The notes under the pieces: model-generated
Told to the model about the DNA's origin: nothing
Database searches by the model: none
What the model saw: only the letters and a program-made list of their open reading frames with translations
Shown: in pieces, positions 32,013-40,790 of the stretch
Layout of the letters: each line of letters opens with the position of its first letter
Position numbering within the stretch: the first letter of the stretch is position 1
NCBI RefSeq assembly: GCF_020010905.1
Contig: NZ_JAGJBY010000002.1
Coordinates: 1,736,001 to 1,800,000, forward strand
Length of the DNA stretch: 64,000 bases
From: Streptomyces acidiscabies
GTDB taxonomy: Bacteria > Actinomycetota > Actinomycetes > Streptomycetales > Streptomycetaceae
Direction of reading: 5' to 3'
Made by a program: the position numbers and the translations under genes

Positions 32013-33206
32013 TCAGCGGGGCAGGGCGCGCAGCTTGGCCTTGATGTCGCGCGGGGTCTCCAGCGAGTCGTCGTCCGCGAGGAGCCGGACGATCGACATC
32101 ACCTTGGCGTCCGCGGAGTCCACCGAGTCGTGCTGGATCGTCTCGATCCGGCGGATGCCCGCCGAGGACGTGGAGTGCGGGTAGAACATGCCCGCCGGGT
32201 GCTTGACGCCGCCCTGCCGGTCGGCCAGCCAGATGTAGGCCATGCGCAGGGCGGCGGTCCGGTGGGCCGGGTCGCCGTCGCACAGCTCCCGCAGGAACAC
32301 CGAGAACGCGCGGCAGTGCCGGGCCTCGTCGCGGGCCAGCAGCCGCCAGATCTTCCGGATCACCGGCTCCGGCGCGTGGGCCGCGAGCGCCTTGTAGAGG
32401 GCGGCGGCGCGGGACTCCGAGACGACGTTCATCATCAGGGTCGCCGAGCGCACGTCGCCCTGCGGGTACGGCTCGCGCTTGTAGAGCGCGTGCTTCGAAC
32501 GCAGCTTGACGCCGATCCGGTCCAGGTAGCGGGCCTGGACCAGCGAGTGCCGGGACTCCTCCGCGCCCCACTGGAGCGCCCAGGACGAGAAGCTCGCCTC
32601 GCCCTGCCACTCCCGCAGGAAGTTGTGGGCGCCGGGCAGGGTGCCGAACTCGATGACGGCGGCCTCGGTGAGGCAGTCCACGGTCCGCTCGTCCAGCAGA
32701 CCGTGCTCGATGCGGTCGAGGTCGATCTCGGTCCAGTCCCAGCGGGTCGTCTCGAACCAGTCGAAGATCTTGTTGAACGTCATGTCGAGGTAGTAGTCGG
32801 TGTACAGGTCGTCCGCCATCAGCGCGCGGTGCGCCCGCAGGGCCAGTTCGACCGAGCCGGCGAACCCGCCGGGCGCCACCGCCGACGGCCGCACGATGTC
32901 CTCGACGTCCAGGGCCTCCGCCCAGCCGGGTACCGGCCCCGCCGTGTCGGGCCCGACGACGTACACACGGGTCCGGTCGAACCGCGCGTGCGCGCGCAGG
33001 GCCCGTACGGAGGGCAGCGGCTCGGCGTCCGCGCCGATCCACACGGCCGCGAGGTCGGCCGACGGGTCGAACTCGTGCAGGTAGCGCTGCCAGTCGGCGT
33101 GCGCGGGACGGTCCACGGCGACGTCGCCGAAGGCGGGGAGGGTGAGTTCCCCGGCGGGGGAGACGGCGGTGGTCGGGGCCAGCAGGGCGATTCTGGGCGT
33201 GGTCAC
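32013..33206 (-). CDS. ferritin-like acyl-ACP desaturase with N-terminal extension
   Basis: 397 residues. The C-terminal 265 residues form the diiron helix bundle of soluble acyl-ACP desaturases: a first Glu in LTEAAVIEFGT, EESRH in the second helix, a further Glu in VVSESRAAAL, and DEARHCRAF. The first 120 or so residues are an extra alpha/beta-like domain (PRIALLAPTTAV...VYVVGPDTAG) not seen in plant enzymes. It should introduce a double bond or hydroxyl into the ACP-bound acyl chain using O2. GTG start. It lies between the P450 and ACP genes with 31- and 30-bp gaps. Confidence 0.83.
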   Translation of the reverse strand: MTTPRIALLAPTTAVSPAGELTLPAFGDVAVDRPAHADWQRYLHEFDPSADLAAVWIGADAEPLPSVRALRAHARFDRTRVYVVGPDTAGPVPGWAEALDVEDIVRPSAVAPGGFAGSVELALRAHRALMADDLYTDYYLDMTFNKIFDWFETTRWDWTEIDLDRIEHGLLDERTVDCLTEAAVIEFGTLPGAHNFLREWQGEASFSSWALQWGAEESRHSLVQARYLDRIGVKLRSKHALYKREPYPQGDVRSATLMMNVVSESRAAALYKALAAHAPEPVIRKIWRLLARDEARHCRAFSVFLRELCDGDPAHRTAALRMAYIWLADRQGGVKHPAGMFYPHSTSSAGIRRIETIQHDSVDSADAKVMSIVRLLADDDSLETPRDIKAKLRALPR

Positions 33207-33237
33207 GAGGAGCGGTCCTCTCTGGTGGTCTGCCGTG

Positions 33238-34491
33238 TCAGCGCGCCTCGGTACCGGCGGCGGGGCCGAGGAGCACGGGCAGCTCCTCGATGCTGTTGCT
33301 GACGAACGACGGCACGGGTCGGGCGGTCCATGTGCCCGGCGGCGCCGGCCGTACCTCGGGGAAGCGGGTGAAGAACCCGGCCAGCGCCGTTTCGAGCTGG
33401 AGGCGCGCCAGGTGGATGCCGATGCAGAAGTGCGGGCCGTGCCCGAAGCCGAGGTGGCCCGCCTGCCTGCGGCGGACGTCGAAGCGTTCCGCGTCGGCCC
33501 CGTGGTGCTCCGGGTCGCGGCCCGCCGAACCGAACGACGCGAGGACGGCCTCGCCCCGGCGGATCGTTTCGCCTCCTACGACGACGTCCTCGACGGGGTA
33601 GCGCATCGGGAACTGGTTCACCGCGCCGTTCCAGCGCATCGTCTCCTCGACGACGGCGCTCCACGGCGCCTCTCCGGCGCGCACGGCCGCGAGTTGCTCG
33701 GGGTGGGTGAGCAGGGCGTGGCAGGCGTTGACGAGGACGTTGATGACGCTCTGGTGGCCCGCGAAGAACATCAGCAGGATCATGCCGTGCAGCTCGCTGT
33801 CGCTGAGCCGGTCGTCCCCGGCCCGACGCGCCGTCAGCAGCGCGCTGATCAGGTCGTCTCCGGGCGTGTCGCGGCGCTCCGCCACGATCTCCCGCAGCAG
33901 CGCCTCGATCCGCGCGTCGGTCTCCAGGACCTGTTCGGGGGTGTTGGTCGTCCGGGTCTGCATCCCGGTGAGCACGTGCAGCAGCCGCCGCTTGGGCTGC
34001 GGGACGCCCACCAGGTCCGAGATGACGGCGGTGGGGATCGGGTAGGCGAACGCCTTGCGGAAGTCCACCGGCCGGTCCACGGGCCGCGCGGCGAGCCGGT
34101 CGAGGAGCGTGCCGACGAGCTGTTCGACCCCCGGGCGCATGGCCTCCACCCGGGCCGGGGTCAGCGCCTGGTCGACCAGCCCGCGCAGCCGCCGGTGGTC
34201 CGCGCCGTGCGCGTTGATGACGCTGTCGGTCGACACGAAGCCGATCAGCGGCCACCCGTCCGGCACCTCGCCGCGCGCCGCCGCACCCCAGTACGCGATC
34301 CCCTTGGCCATCCTGGGGTCCGTCAGCACCCGGCGCAGATCGTCGTGGTGCGGAATCGCCCACGCCCGCACCCCGCCGGGGAGCTGGACCGGTACGGCTC
34401 TGCCCGCCGCCCGCAGCCGGGCGTTCTCCGCGTGCTGATCCGAACCGTCGACGTCGAGGACGAACGGGCATTCAATCGAATCCACTTTCAT
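33238..34491 (-). CDS. cytochrome P450
   Basis: 417 residues, full length for a soluble bacterial P450. The I-helix oxygen-binding motif is LMFFAGHQSV, the ExxR pair is VVEETMRW, and the heme loop is LGFGHGPHFCIGIHLAR with the Cys ligand. It needs separate redox partners, which are not in the window. In this operon it most likely oxidises the ACP-bound or released acyl chain. Six bases separate it from the upstream hydrolase gene. Confidence 0.93.
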   Translation of the reverse strand: MKVDSIECPFVLDVDGSDQHAENARLRAAGRAVPVQLPGGVRAWAIPHHDDLRRVLTDPRMAKGIAYWGAAARGEVPDGWPLIGFVSTDSVINAHGADHRRLRGLVDQALTPARVEAMRPGVEQLVGTLLDRLAARPVDRPVDFRKAFAYPIPTAVISDLVGVPQPKRRLLHVLTGMQTRTTNTPEQVLETDARIEALLREIVAERRDTPGDDLISALLTARRAGDDRLSDSELHGMILLMFFAGHQSVINVLVNACHALLTHPEQLAAVRAGEAPWSAVVEETMRWNGAVNQFPMRYPVEDVVVGGETIRRGEAVLASFGSAGRDPEHHGADAERFDVRRRQAGHLGFGHGPHFCIGIHLARLQLETALAGFFTRFPEVRPAPPGTWTARPVPSFVSNSIEELPVLLGPAAGTEAR

Positions 34492-34497
34492 CTCCCT

Positions 34498-35337
34498 CTA
34501 GGGGAACGCGACGTGCCGGGACGTTTCCTCCGCCAAGAAGCGTGCGACGTCGGCGCCGAATTCGTCGTACGCGTGGAAAAGGAATCCGTGCCCGGTGCCG
34601 GGATAGATCTTCAGCGTGGAATGCGGCAGGTGTTTCGCGAGAATTATGCTTTTCCCGGCGGCGACCATGATGTCCCGTTCGCCGTGGGCGACGAAGGCCG
34701 GCTGGGTGATCGACGCGAGGTCCCGGACGGCCGACGGGTCGTGCGCTCCCCAGGCCGCCGCCGCTTTCAGCTGGGCCCGCCAGGAGGGTTCGGCGACGCC
34801 CGCGCCCAGGCCCACCCGGCGGACGTACGCGACACCCTGCGTACGGCCCTCCGAGGTCGGCGGGAAGAACAGATGGACGAGGTCCTTGGGGCCGACCTGC
34901 GCTTTCGTGATGACCTCCCGGACCCGGCCCTGCGCGGCGAGGTCCTCGCCAAAGCCGCGCGGGGAGGTGCCGGCGAGGACCAGACGGCGTACGAGGTCCG
35001 GGCGGACGCGCGCCAGGGTCTGGGCCACGTAGCCGCCCAGGGAGAAGCCGAGGACGTCGATCTCGGTGAGGCCCAGCGATTTCGCGAAAGCGGCGATTCC
35101 CTCCGCCATGGCCGCGACCGTGTCCGGGGTCGTTCCGTCCGACAGGCCGACACCGCGATTGTCCGGGACGAACACCTCACGGTCCGCCGCCAGCTTTTCG
35201 AGCAGGGCCGGGTCCCACATGTCGAGGGCGGCACGGAAATGCGAGAGGAGTAACAGGGGCGGCATTCCCGTGTCTTTGCCGAGCCGGGTGTAGGCGTAAC
35301 GGCAGCCGTCGAAGGAGCGGGCGAAGAGCTTTTCCAT
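34498..35337 (-). CDS. alpha/beta hydrolase
   Basis: 279 residues with the fold's catalytic set: Ser in GFSLGG, Asp in HGERD and His in GTGHGF. HFRAALDMWDP supplies the oxyanion strand. It is the first gene of the six-gene operon and could release the product from the ACP as a thioesterase, or act as an ester or lactone hydrolase. The start ATG follows a possible operator at 35362-35382. Confidence 0.85.
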   Translation of the reverse strand: MEKLFARSFDGCRYAYTRLGKDTGMPPLLLLSHFRAALDMWDPALLEKLAADREVFVPDNRGVGLSDGTTPDTVAAMAEGIAAFAKSLGLTEIDVLGFSLGGYVAQTLARVRPDLVRRLVLAGTSPRGFGEDLAAQGRVREVITKAQVGPKDLVHLFFPPTSEGRTQGVAYVRRVGLGAGVAEPSWRAQLKAAAAWGAHDPSAVRDLASITQPAFVAHGERDIMVAAGKSIILAKHLPHSTLKIYPGTGHGFLFHAYDEFGADVARFLAEETSRHVAFP

Positions 35338-35361
35338 GAAAACCCTTCGTCGCCGCGATAC

Positions 35362-35382
35362 GGGTGATAGATATGGGTGATA
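35362..35382 (-). promoter_or_regulatory. direct repeat upstream of the acyl-oxidation operon
   Basis: Two perfect copies of GGGTGATA, at 35362-35369 and 35375-35382, with starts 13 bp apart in an AT-rich patch 25 bp upstream of the first gene. The patch stands out from the GC-rich surroundings and could be the promoter with a regulator site. No known operator type is recognised. Confidence 0.4.
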
Positions 35383-35420
35383 TCAGAAAAGTAACCCTGC
35401 CCGTAATCGCGTGTCAACGA

Positions 35421-37877
35421 TCAGTATTGGCCATCGACTTGGCTCCGCCGCAGGTCCACCAGCATCGGCGGCGCGTATTCGCCCCGCACGCTGGTCAGGG
35501 ACAGCACCGCGTGGCCCGGCGGGACCTCGTGGGCCAGTTGGGACGCCGACCAGCGCTCCCGCTCGACCTGACGGACGGTCACCGCGTCCGTGGTGACCGC
35601 CTTGCCGGTGACGAGTTTGCGCAGGGCGTGGATCGCGCGGGTCATCGGCTGGTCGGCGAAGACCGTGTGCTTGGCGACCTCGGTCGTCTCGACCCACTCC
35701 GTGCCCCACGTCTGGGCGAACCGGTTGCCGTCCCACGTCGTGACACCCGCGTACGCCATCCGGCACCCCACGGCGCCGTACAGCGGCCCGTGCAGGGCCT
35801 CCGGGACGTCCCCGACGCTCCGCAGCGCCAGCACCACGCCCGCGTCGCGCGAACGCAGGCGCTGGATGTGCCGCACGGACTCCGCGGTGACCGTCCCGGT
35901 CGCGTCGTCGAGCACGAGGCACGCGAAGTGGGTGCGCCGGTCCTCCCGGACGACCGCGTTGAACTGCGCGAGCACCAGGCGCGTGAGGATCCGTCCGGCT
36001 TCCTCGTGCCCGCGTGCGGGGAGGTCGATGCGGATGCGGAGGGGGTGGTCGGCGAGGGCGCGGAGGGAGAAGGCGCGGTGGGGGGTGCGGCTGTGGTCCG
36101 TGTCCCCGCCGCCCCCCAGGAACTCCGCGAACACCGGCCTGCTCAGCAGCGCCAACCGGTCCGCCAGCGCGCGTCCCGCGTCTGCGGGGGCCCCGGTCTG
36201 GCGGATGCGCGCGTCCAGTTCGCGGCGCATGACCTCGTCCCCGGCGAGGGCGTCGCGCAGGGACGCCAGCGCCTCGGGGCTCTCCAGGAGCTCGCGCAGG
36301 GCCGGGAGGGTCGGGAAACGGCCGTGTACGGCCCGGTAGGGGCCCAGGAGCTGGGCGAGGGCCGTCGCCGCCTGAGGGGTCGCCAGGTCGCCCACGAGGG
36401 CCTCGGAGAGGATCGCGGCGGCCTCGTCGGGGTCGTCGGAACCCGCGTACGGGTCGAGGTCGTGGACGGACGACGGGTCGCCGATACGGACGACGACGTC
36501 GAAGGAGTCGTCGGAACCCAGCGGCGCGCCCGCCGAGGACACCGCGACGACCGCACACGCGCCCGTGAGCGCGCGCAGGGCCAGCGATTCGGTCACCGGC
36601 TCGATCAGCGTGCGCGTCTTCCCGGAACCCGACGGACCGACCGCCAGCAGCGAGGTCCCCAGCACGTCCGCCCCGAGCGCGGCCCCCGCGTCCCGGTAGG
36701 GCACCGGCGCCCGCTCGGCGGACACCCACCGCCCGATCCGCACCTGCCCGGCGAGCAGGTCGTGCGGCGCGGTACGGCGCGGCAGATCGCGCGCGCCCGA
36801 GGGATGCGTCCAGGCCGCGCCCCCCTGCCGCAGCACCGCCTCCCGGAACGCCCCGAGCGAGGCGCCCGCGCGCGCGAGGCCGAACGCGTGCTCCACGCGC
36901 GCGCAGTCGACGTCGTTCATCCGCCCCGCCGCGACCTCACCGCTCAGCAGGTCGGCCGCCTCCGTCTGCCCGGCGTCCCGCAGCGCGGGCCACTGCGCGC
37001 GCGGGCGCTCGACGACGACCTGCACCGGCGCCTCGCCCCTGCGCACGGCCAGCATGTCCTTCGCGTACGGCCACCAGCCCCCGACCTTCGCGAACGGCCA
37101 CACCACCAGCGCGGTGACCACCGCGTACAGCGAGTCCGTGAACAGGGCCGACGTGAACAGCTCGTAGCTCCCGGAGATCAGCACGACCAGCGAGAACAGC
37201 GGGTCCACGACGGGCAGCGAGTCCCAGCCGACCAGCGGGAACGCGTCCGGGAACACGAAGCTGAGCGTCACCAGCGCCGCGACGAACGCGTACACCGCGC
37301 GCGCGGGCTGCGGACGGCGCCCGATGAAGTGCCGCACGGCGTCCGGCCAGCTCCCCAGCCGGCCCATCGTGTACATGAGGACGGCGAAGAACAGCCCGTC
37401 GTACACGACCCGCGCCTCCGCGCCCTCCGTGGTCTTCGCGGAGGCCATCGTCCCGCCCCACCACCAGTCGCCCGGCGTGAACAGCCGCAGCAGGGTGAAC
37501 TGGTAGGGGAACGACCCGCGCCGCCACAGCGACCACAGCACGAGCGCGACGACCAGCGGGATCAGCAGGCCGACGACGGTGACGGGGGAGAGGCGCTCAC
37601 CGTCCTGCGAGGCGTCCTTGGGCGGCCGGAAACCGAACCGCCAGATGCCGGGGCGGGCTTCCGGGCGGGGGGTGTCGAGCCACTCGGAGACGGCACCGGG
37701 GGCGGCGGGCTGCTTGCCGTACGGATCGCCGGTCCCGAACGCGCCCCCGGCCCCCGGCGCGCCGGGCGCGTGGGCCGGCTTCGGCGGTACTCCCGCACCA
37801 CCCTCCGGGGACCCCGCAGGGCGCGGTACAGGGCTCGCATGCGTACCGCGCGCGTCCTGCGTCCCGTCGCTGTTCAT
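35421..37877 (-). CDS. membrane ATP-binding protein, FtsK/TraG/VirD4-like
   Basis: About 818 residues. After a Pro/Gly-rich N-terminus there are several predicted membrane helices (roughly residues 95-275) and then a cytoplasmic P-loop ATPase with Walker A VGPSGSGKTRTLIEP, a Walker B-like strand FACLVLDDATGT and a motor-like C-terminus. This is the build of a coupling-protein ATPase. In Streptomyces such chromosomal proteins have no proven role; DNA or protein translocation are possibilities. ATG 37877 was chosen; the frame is open 33 codons further up. Confidence 0.8.
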   Translation of the reverse strand: MNSDGTQDARGTHASPVPRPAGSPEGGAGVPPKPAHAPGAPGAGGAFGTGDPYGKQPAAPGAVSEWLDTPRPEARPGIWRFGFRPPKDASQDGERLSPVTVVGLLIPLVVALVLWSLWRRGSFPYQFTLLRLFTPGDWWWGGTMASAKTTEGAEARVVYDGLFFAVLMYTMGRLGSWPDAVRHFIGRRPQPARAVYAFVAALVTLSFVFPDAFPLVGWDSLPVVDPLFSLVVLISGSYELFTSALFTDSLYAVVTALVVWPFAKVGGWWPYAKDMLAVRRGEAPVQVVVERPRAQWPALRDAGQTEAADLLSGEVAAGRMNDVDCARVEHAFGLARAGASLGAFREAVLRQGGAAWTHPSGARDLPRRTAPHDLLAGQVRIGRWVSAERAPVPYRDAGAALGADVLGTSLLAVGPSGSGKTRTLIEPVTESLALRALTGACAVVAVSSAGAPLGSDDSFDVVVRIGDPSSVHDLDPYAGSDDPDEAAAILSEALVGDLATPQAATALAQLLGPYRAVHGRFPTLPALRELLESPEALASLRDALAGDEVMRRELDARIRQTGAPADAGRALADRLALLSRPVFAEFLGGGGDTDHSRTPHRAFSLRALADHPLRIRIDLPARGHEEAGRILTRLVLAQFNAVVREDRRTHFACLVLDDATGTVTAESVRHIQRLRSRDAGVVLALRSVGDVPEALHGPLYGAVGCRMAYAGVTTWDGNRFAQTWGTEWVETTEVAKHTVFADQPMTRAIHALRKLVTGKAVTTDAVTVRQVERERWSASQLAHEVPPGHAVLSLTSVRGEYAPPMLVDLRRSQVDGQY

Positions 37878-38160
37878 CGCCCTGCCCCCTGACCAGCCGC
37901 TCAGTCCACCGTCAGCCGTCAATCTAACGCGCCCGCAAAGGGAGTTCACCGCTCCCGCGCCAGACCGCGCCGACACCGCCGTACGCCGTCACTGTCCACG
38001 GCGGACAACGCGCCGCCCAGAAGGCGCCCACATGGAGCATGCCCAGCTTGTCCGCCCCGTCCTAACCTGCGAGAAAACGGAGGCGGACGCGCTGGGTACA
38101 CACACCCCGGTGGACCCCGTCCCGTACGCATCACCCGGTTCGCACCCTCTAGGAGCCCCC

Positions 38161-39495
38161 ATGACCGACCTTCCGCAGGAGCGCCGGATCGTCACCGCGA
38201 TCCCCGGCCCCAAGTCGCAGGAGCTTCAGGCCCGTCGCCTCGCCGCCGTCGCGCGGGGCGTCGGTTCGGTGCTGCCGGTGTTCACCGCGCGCGCGGGAGG
38301 CGGGATCGTCGAGGACGTCGACGGCAACCGGATGATCGACTTCGGCTCCGGGATCGCGGTCACCAGCGTCGGCGCGTCCGCCGAGGCCGTCGTCCGGCGC
38401 GCGAGCGCGCAGCTCGCCGACTTCACCCACACGTGCTTCATGGTCACGCCGTACGAGGGGTACGTCGAGGTCGCCGAGGCCCTCGCGGAGCTGACGCCCG
38501 GGGACCACGCGAAGAAGAGCGCGCTGTTCAACTCCGGCGCCGAGGCCGTCGAGAACGCCGTCAAGATCGCGCGGGCGTACACGAAGCGTCAGGCGGTCGT
38601 CGTCTTCGACCACGGCTACCACGGCCGGACCAACCTCACGATGGCCCTGACGGCCAAGAACATGCCGTACAAGCACGGTTTCGGGCCCTTCGCGCCCGAG
38701 GTGTACCGGGTGCCCGTCGCGTACGGCTACCGCTGGCCCACCGGCCCCGAGAACGCGGGCCCCGAGGCCGCCGCGCAGGCCATCGACCAGATCTCCAAGC
38801 AGGTCGGCGCGGACAACGTGGCCGCGATCATCATCGAACCGGTGCTCGGCGAGGGCGGGTTCATCGAGCCCGCGAAGGGCTTCCTGCCGGCGCTGAGCAA
38901 GTTCGCCGCCGACAACGGCATCGTCTTCGTCGCCGACGAGATCCAGTCCGGGTTCTGCCGCACCGGCCAGTGGTTCGCCTGCGAGGACGAGGGGATCGTC
39001 CCCGACCTGATCACCACCGCGAAGGGCATCGCGGGCGGGCTGCCGCTCGCCGCCGTCACCGGGCGCGCCGAGATCATGGACGCCGCGCACGCGGGCGGGC
39101 TCGGCGGTACCTACGGCGGCAACCCCGTCGCCTGCGCGGGCGCGCTGGGCTCCATCGAGACCATGAAGGCCCTCGACCTCAACGCCCGCGCGAAGGCGAT
39201 CGAGGCGACGATGAAGGCCCGGCTGCTCGCCATGGCCGACAAGTTCGACGTCATCGGCGACGTGCGCGGGCGGGGCGCGATGATCGCCGTCGAGCTGGTC
39301 AAGGACCGGGCCACCAAGGAGCCGGCTCCGGAGGCCACGGCGGCTCTCGCCAAGGCCTGCCACCAGGAGGGGCTGCTGGTCCTGACCTGTGGAACGTACG
39401 GGAACGTCCTCAGGTTCCTGCCGCCGCTGGTCATCGGCGACGACCTGCTCAACGAGGGCCTCGACATCATCGAAGGCGCGTTCGCGGCCATCTGA
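38161..39495 (+). CDS. gabT: 4-aminobutyrate aminotransferase
   Basis: 444 residues of the class III PLP aminotransferases. NSGAEAVENAVKIAR and GYHGRTNLTMALT bind the cofactor phosphate, ADEIQSGFCRTG holds the PLP aspartate, and ITTAKGIAGGLPLA the Schiff-base lysine. The overall sequence is that of actinobacterial GabT, which turns GABA plus 2-oxoglutarate into succinic semialdehyde and glutamate. It follows from the putrescine/GABA genes upstream in the window. A 283-bp leader precedes it with a possible TTGTCC/TAACCT promoter near 38049-38071. Confidence 0.95.
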   Translation: MTDLPQERRIVTAIPGPKSQELQARRLAAVARGVGSVLPVFTARAGGGIVEDVDGNRMIDFGSGIAVTSVGASAEAVVRRASAQLADFTHTCFMVTPYEGYVEVAEALAELTPGDHAKKSALFNSGAEAVENAVKIARAYTKRQAVVVFDHGYHGRTNLTMALTAKNMPYKHGFGPFAPEVYRVPVAYGYRWPTGPENAGPEAAAQAIDQISKQVGADNVAAIIIEPVLGEGGFIEPAKGFLPALSKFAADNGIVFVADEIQSGFCRTGQWFACEDEGIVPDLITTAKGIAGGLPLAAVTGRAEIMDAAHAGGLGGTYGGNPVACAGALGSIETMKALDLNARAKAIEATMKARLLAMADKFDVIGDVRGRGAMIAVELVKDRATKEPAPEATAALAKACHQEGLLVLTCGTYGNVLRFLPPLVIGDDLLNEGLDIIEGAFAAI

Positions 39496-39704
39496 CGGGC
39501 GTGTGAAGAACGTGTGCGGGGAGGATGGCGGCTCCGGGTTCGGCCTGTCGCCGGGGCGGGAGCTGCCGTAGTTTCGTTCGTGATGAGAGATACACCCGCT
39601 CACGGGAGACCGTGGACGGTGCCGGGCCGGGGCCTCCCCAGCTTCGTCCTGGTCGTGCCTCGCGCACACATCCGGAGCCATTGGTTCCGGTGATCTCCTC
39701 ACCG

Positions 39705-39862
39705 ATCGGACCGTCGCCCGCCCCAAACCCCCCGGGGCGGCGGCACCCCGATCTGGACGGCCATCCCGGAACCACCCCCCCCTGTTCCGGGATGGCCGAC
39801 CTCCTTCCAGAGGTGCGAACCACTTACAGGGCCCCGATTCTCCAAATCGGGGTCTTCTTTTT
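39705..39862 (+). ncRNA. 6C RNA
   Basis: Two stem-loops with C-runs in their loops define this actinobacterial RNA. The first (about 39713-39744) has a CGCCGCCCC-type stem and loop AAACCCCCC with six C. The second has a perfect 14-bp stem (39759-39772 with 39784-39797) and a loop with eight C. A strong intrinsic terminator ends the unit (39832-39862). There is no coding potential on this strand. The 5' end is estimated. 6C RNA is widespread in actinobacteria and is thought to act in trans through its C-rich loops; its targets here are not known. Confidence 0.85.
39832..39862 (+). terminator. intrinsic terminator of the 6C RNA
   Basis: Stem CCCCGATT/AATCGGGG (39832-39839 with 39845-39852), loop CTCCA, followed by TCTTCTTTTT. 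It is one of the few terminators here with a real T-run. Confidence 0.93.
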
Positions 39863-39928
39863 GGAGGATCGACGATACGGTACGTCTCGTCTCGTCAACT
39901 GTCTTGGTCAACCGCCTTGGGAGATCTC

Positions 39929-40777
39929 ATGGAACGCTTCGTCGACGTCGCCCCCGGAACCCGCCTCTGGGCCGAGGAACGCGGCGACCCGCACGCGCCC
40001 CCGCTCCTGCTCGTCATGGGCGCCCAGGCGTCCGGCCTCGGCTGGCCCGACCCCCTCGTGGACCTCCTCGCCGCCCGGCACCGCGTCATCCGCTACGACC
40101 ACCGCGACACCGGGCGCTCCACCTGGGGGTTCGATCAGCGGCCGTACCCGATCACCGCGCTCGCGCGGGACGCCGTCGCGGTGCTGGACGCGTTCGGGGT
40201 CTCGCGCGCGCACGTGGTCGGGCTGTCGCTCGGGGGGATGCTGACGCAGCTCCTTCTCGCCGATCACCCCGAGCGGCTGCTCAGTGCGACGCTCATGGGG
40301 ACGAGCGCGCTCAGCGAGACGCCGTACGCGGGCGGGGAGCTGCCCGGTATCGAGGCCGAGGTGCTCGCGCTGTGGTCCACGCCGGTGCCGGACGATCTGA
40401 CGTTGGACCAGGAGCTGGACCGGCGGGTGGAGCACTGGCGCGCGCTGCACGGGAAGCTGCTGCCGTTCGACGCTGCCTTCTATCGCGCGCTGGAGGGGGC
40501 GATCATCGGGCACACCGGGCATCACCGGGTGAACACCGCGCACGGGCGCGCGGACAGTGACGGGATGCTTCGTACGGGGGCGCTCGCGCGGAACGCTGTA
40601 CCGACGCTGGTGGTCGAGGCGCCGGCCGAGCCGGTGTTTCCGCCGCCGCATGCCCGGCATCTTGTGCAGGTGATCGCGGGCGCGCGCCTGGTGGAGGTGC
40701 CGGGGATGGGGCATGCGCTTCCGCCGGAGGTGTGGGGGGTGTTGACGAAGGCGATCCTGGAGCACACGGGAGGCTGA
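39929..40777 (+). CDS. alpha/beta hydrolase
   Basis: 282 residues: oxyanion region LLLVMGAQASGLGW, nucleophile elbow GLSLGGM, and a catalytic His in GMGHALP. It resembles the RdmC-type esterases and general alpha/beta hydrolases; no substrate can be named. ATG 39929 is chosen because GGGAG lies five bases upstream; an in-frame TTG at 39917 would include that site. It starts 66 bp after the 6C RNA terminator. Confidence 0.85.
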   Translation: MERFVDVAPGTRLWAEERGDPHAPPLLLVMGAQASGLGWPDPLVDLLAARHRVIRYDHRDTGRSTWGFDQRPYPITALARDAVAVLDAFGVSRAHVVGLSLGGMLTQLLLADHPERLLSATLMGTSALSETPYAGGELPGIEAEVLALWSTPVPDDLTLDQELDRRVEHWRALHGKLLPFDAAFYRALEGAIIGHTGHHRVNTAHGRADSDGMLRTGALARNAVPTLVVEAPAEPVFPPPHARHLVQVIAGARLVEVPGMGHALPPEVWGVLTKAILEHTGG

Positions 40778-40790
40778 GAAGCTTGAGCCC

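Noticed and set aside
30109..33042. Very long minus-strand open frame (977 codons) suggesting a fusion of desaturase and ligase
   Set aside because: Only the part from GTG 31716 has protein-family motifs; the rest is the out-of-frame shadow of the ACP and desaturase genes.
39705..39862. tRNA or riboswitch upstream of the hydrolase gene
   Set aside because: There is no cloverleaf or CCA end and no known aptamer; the paired C-loop hairpins and terminator fit 6C RNA better.
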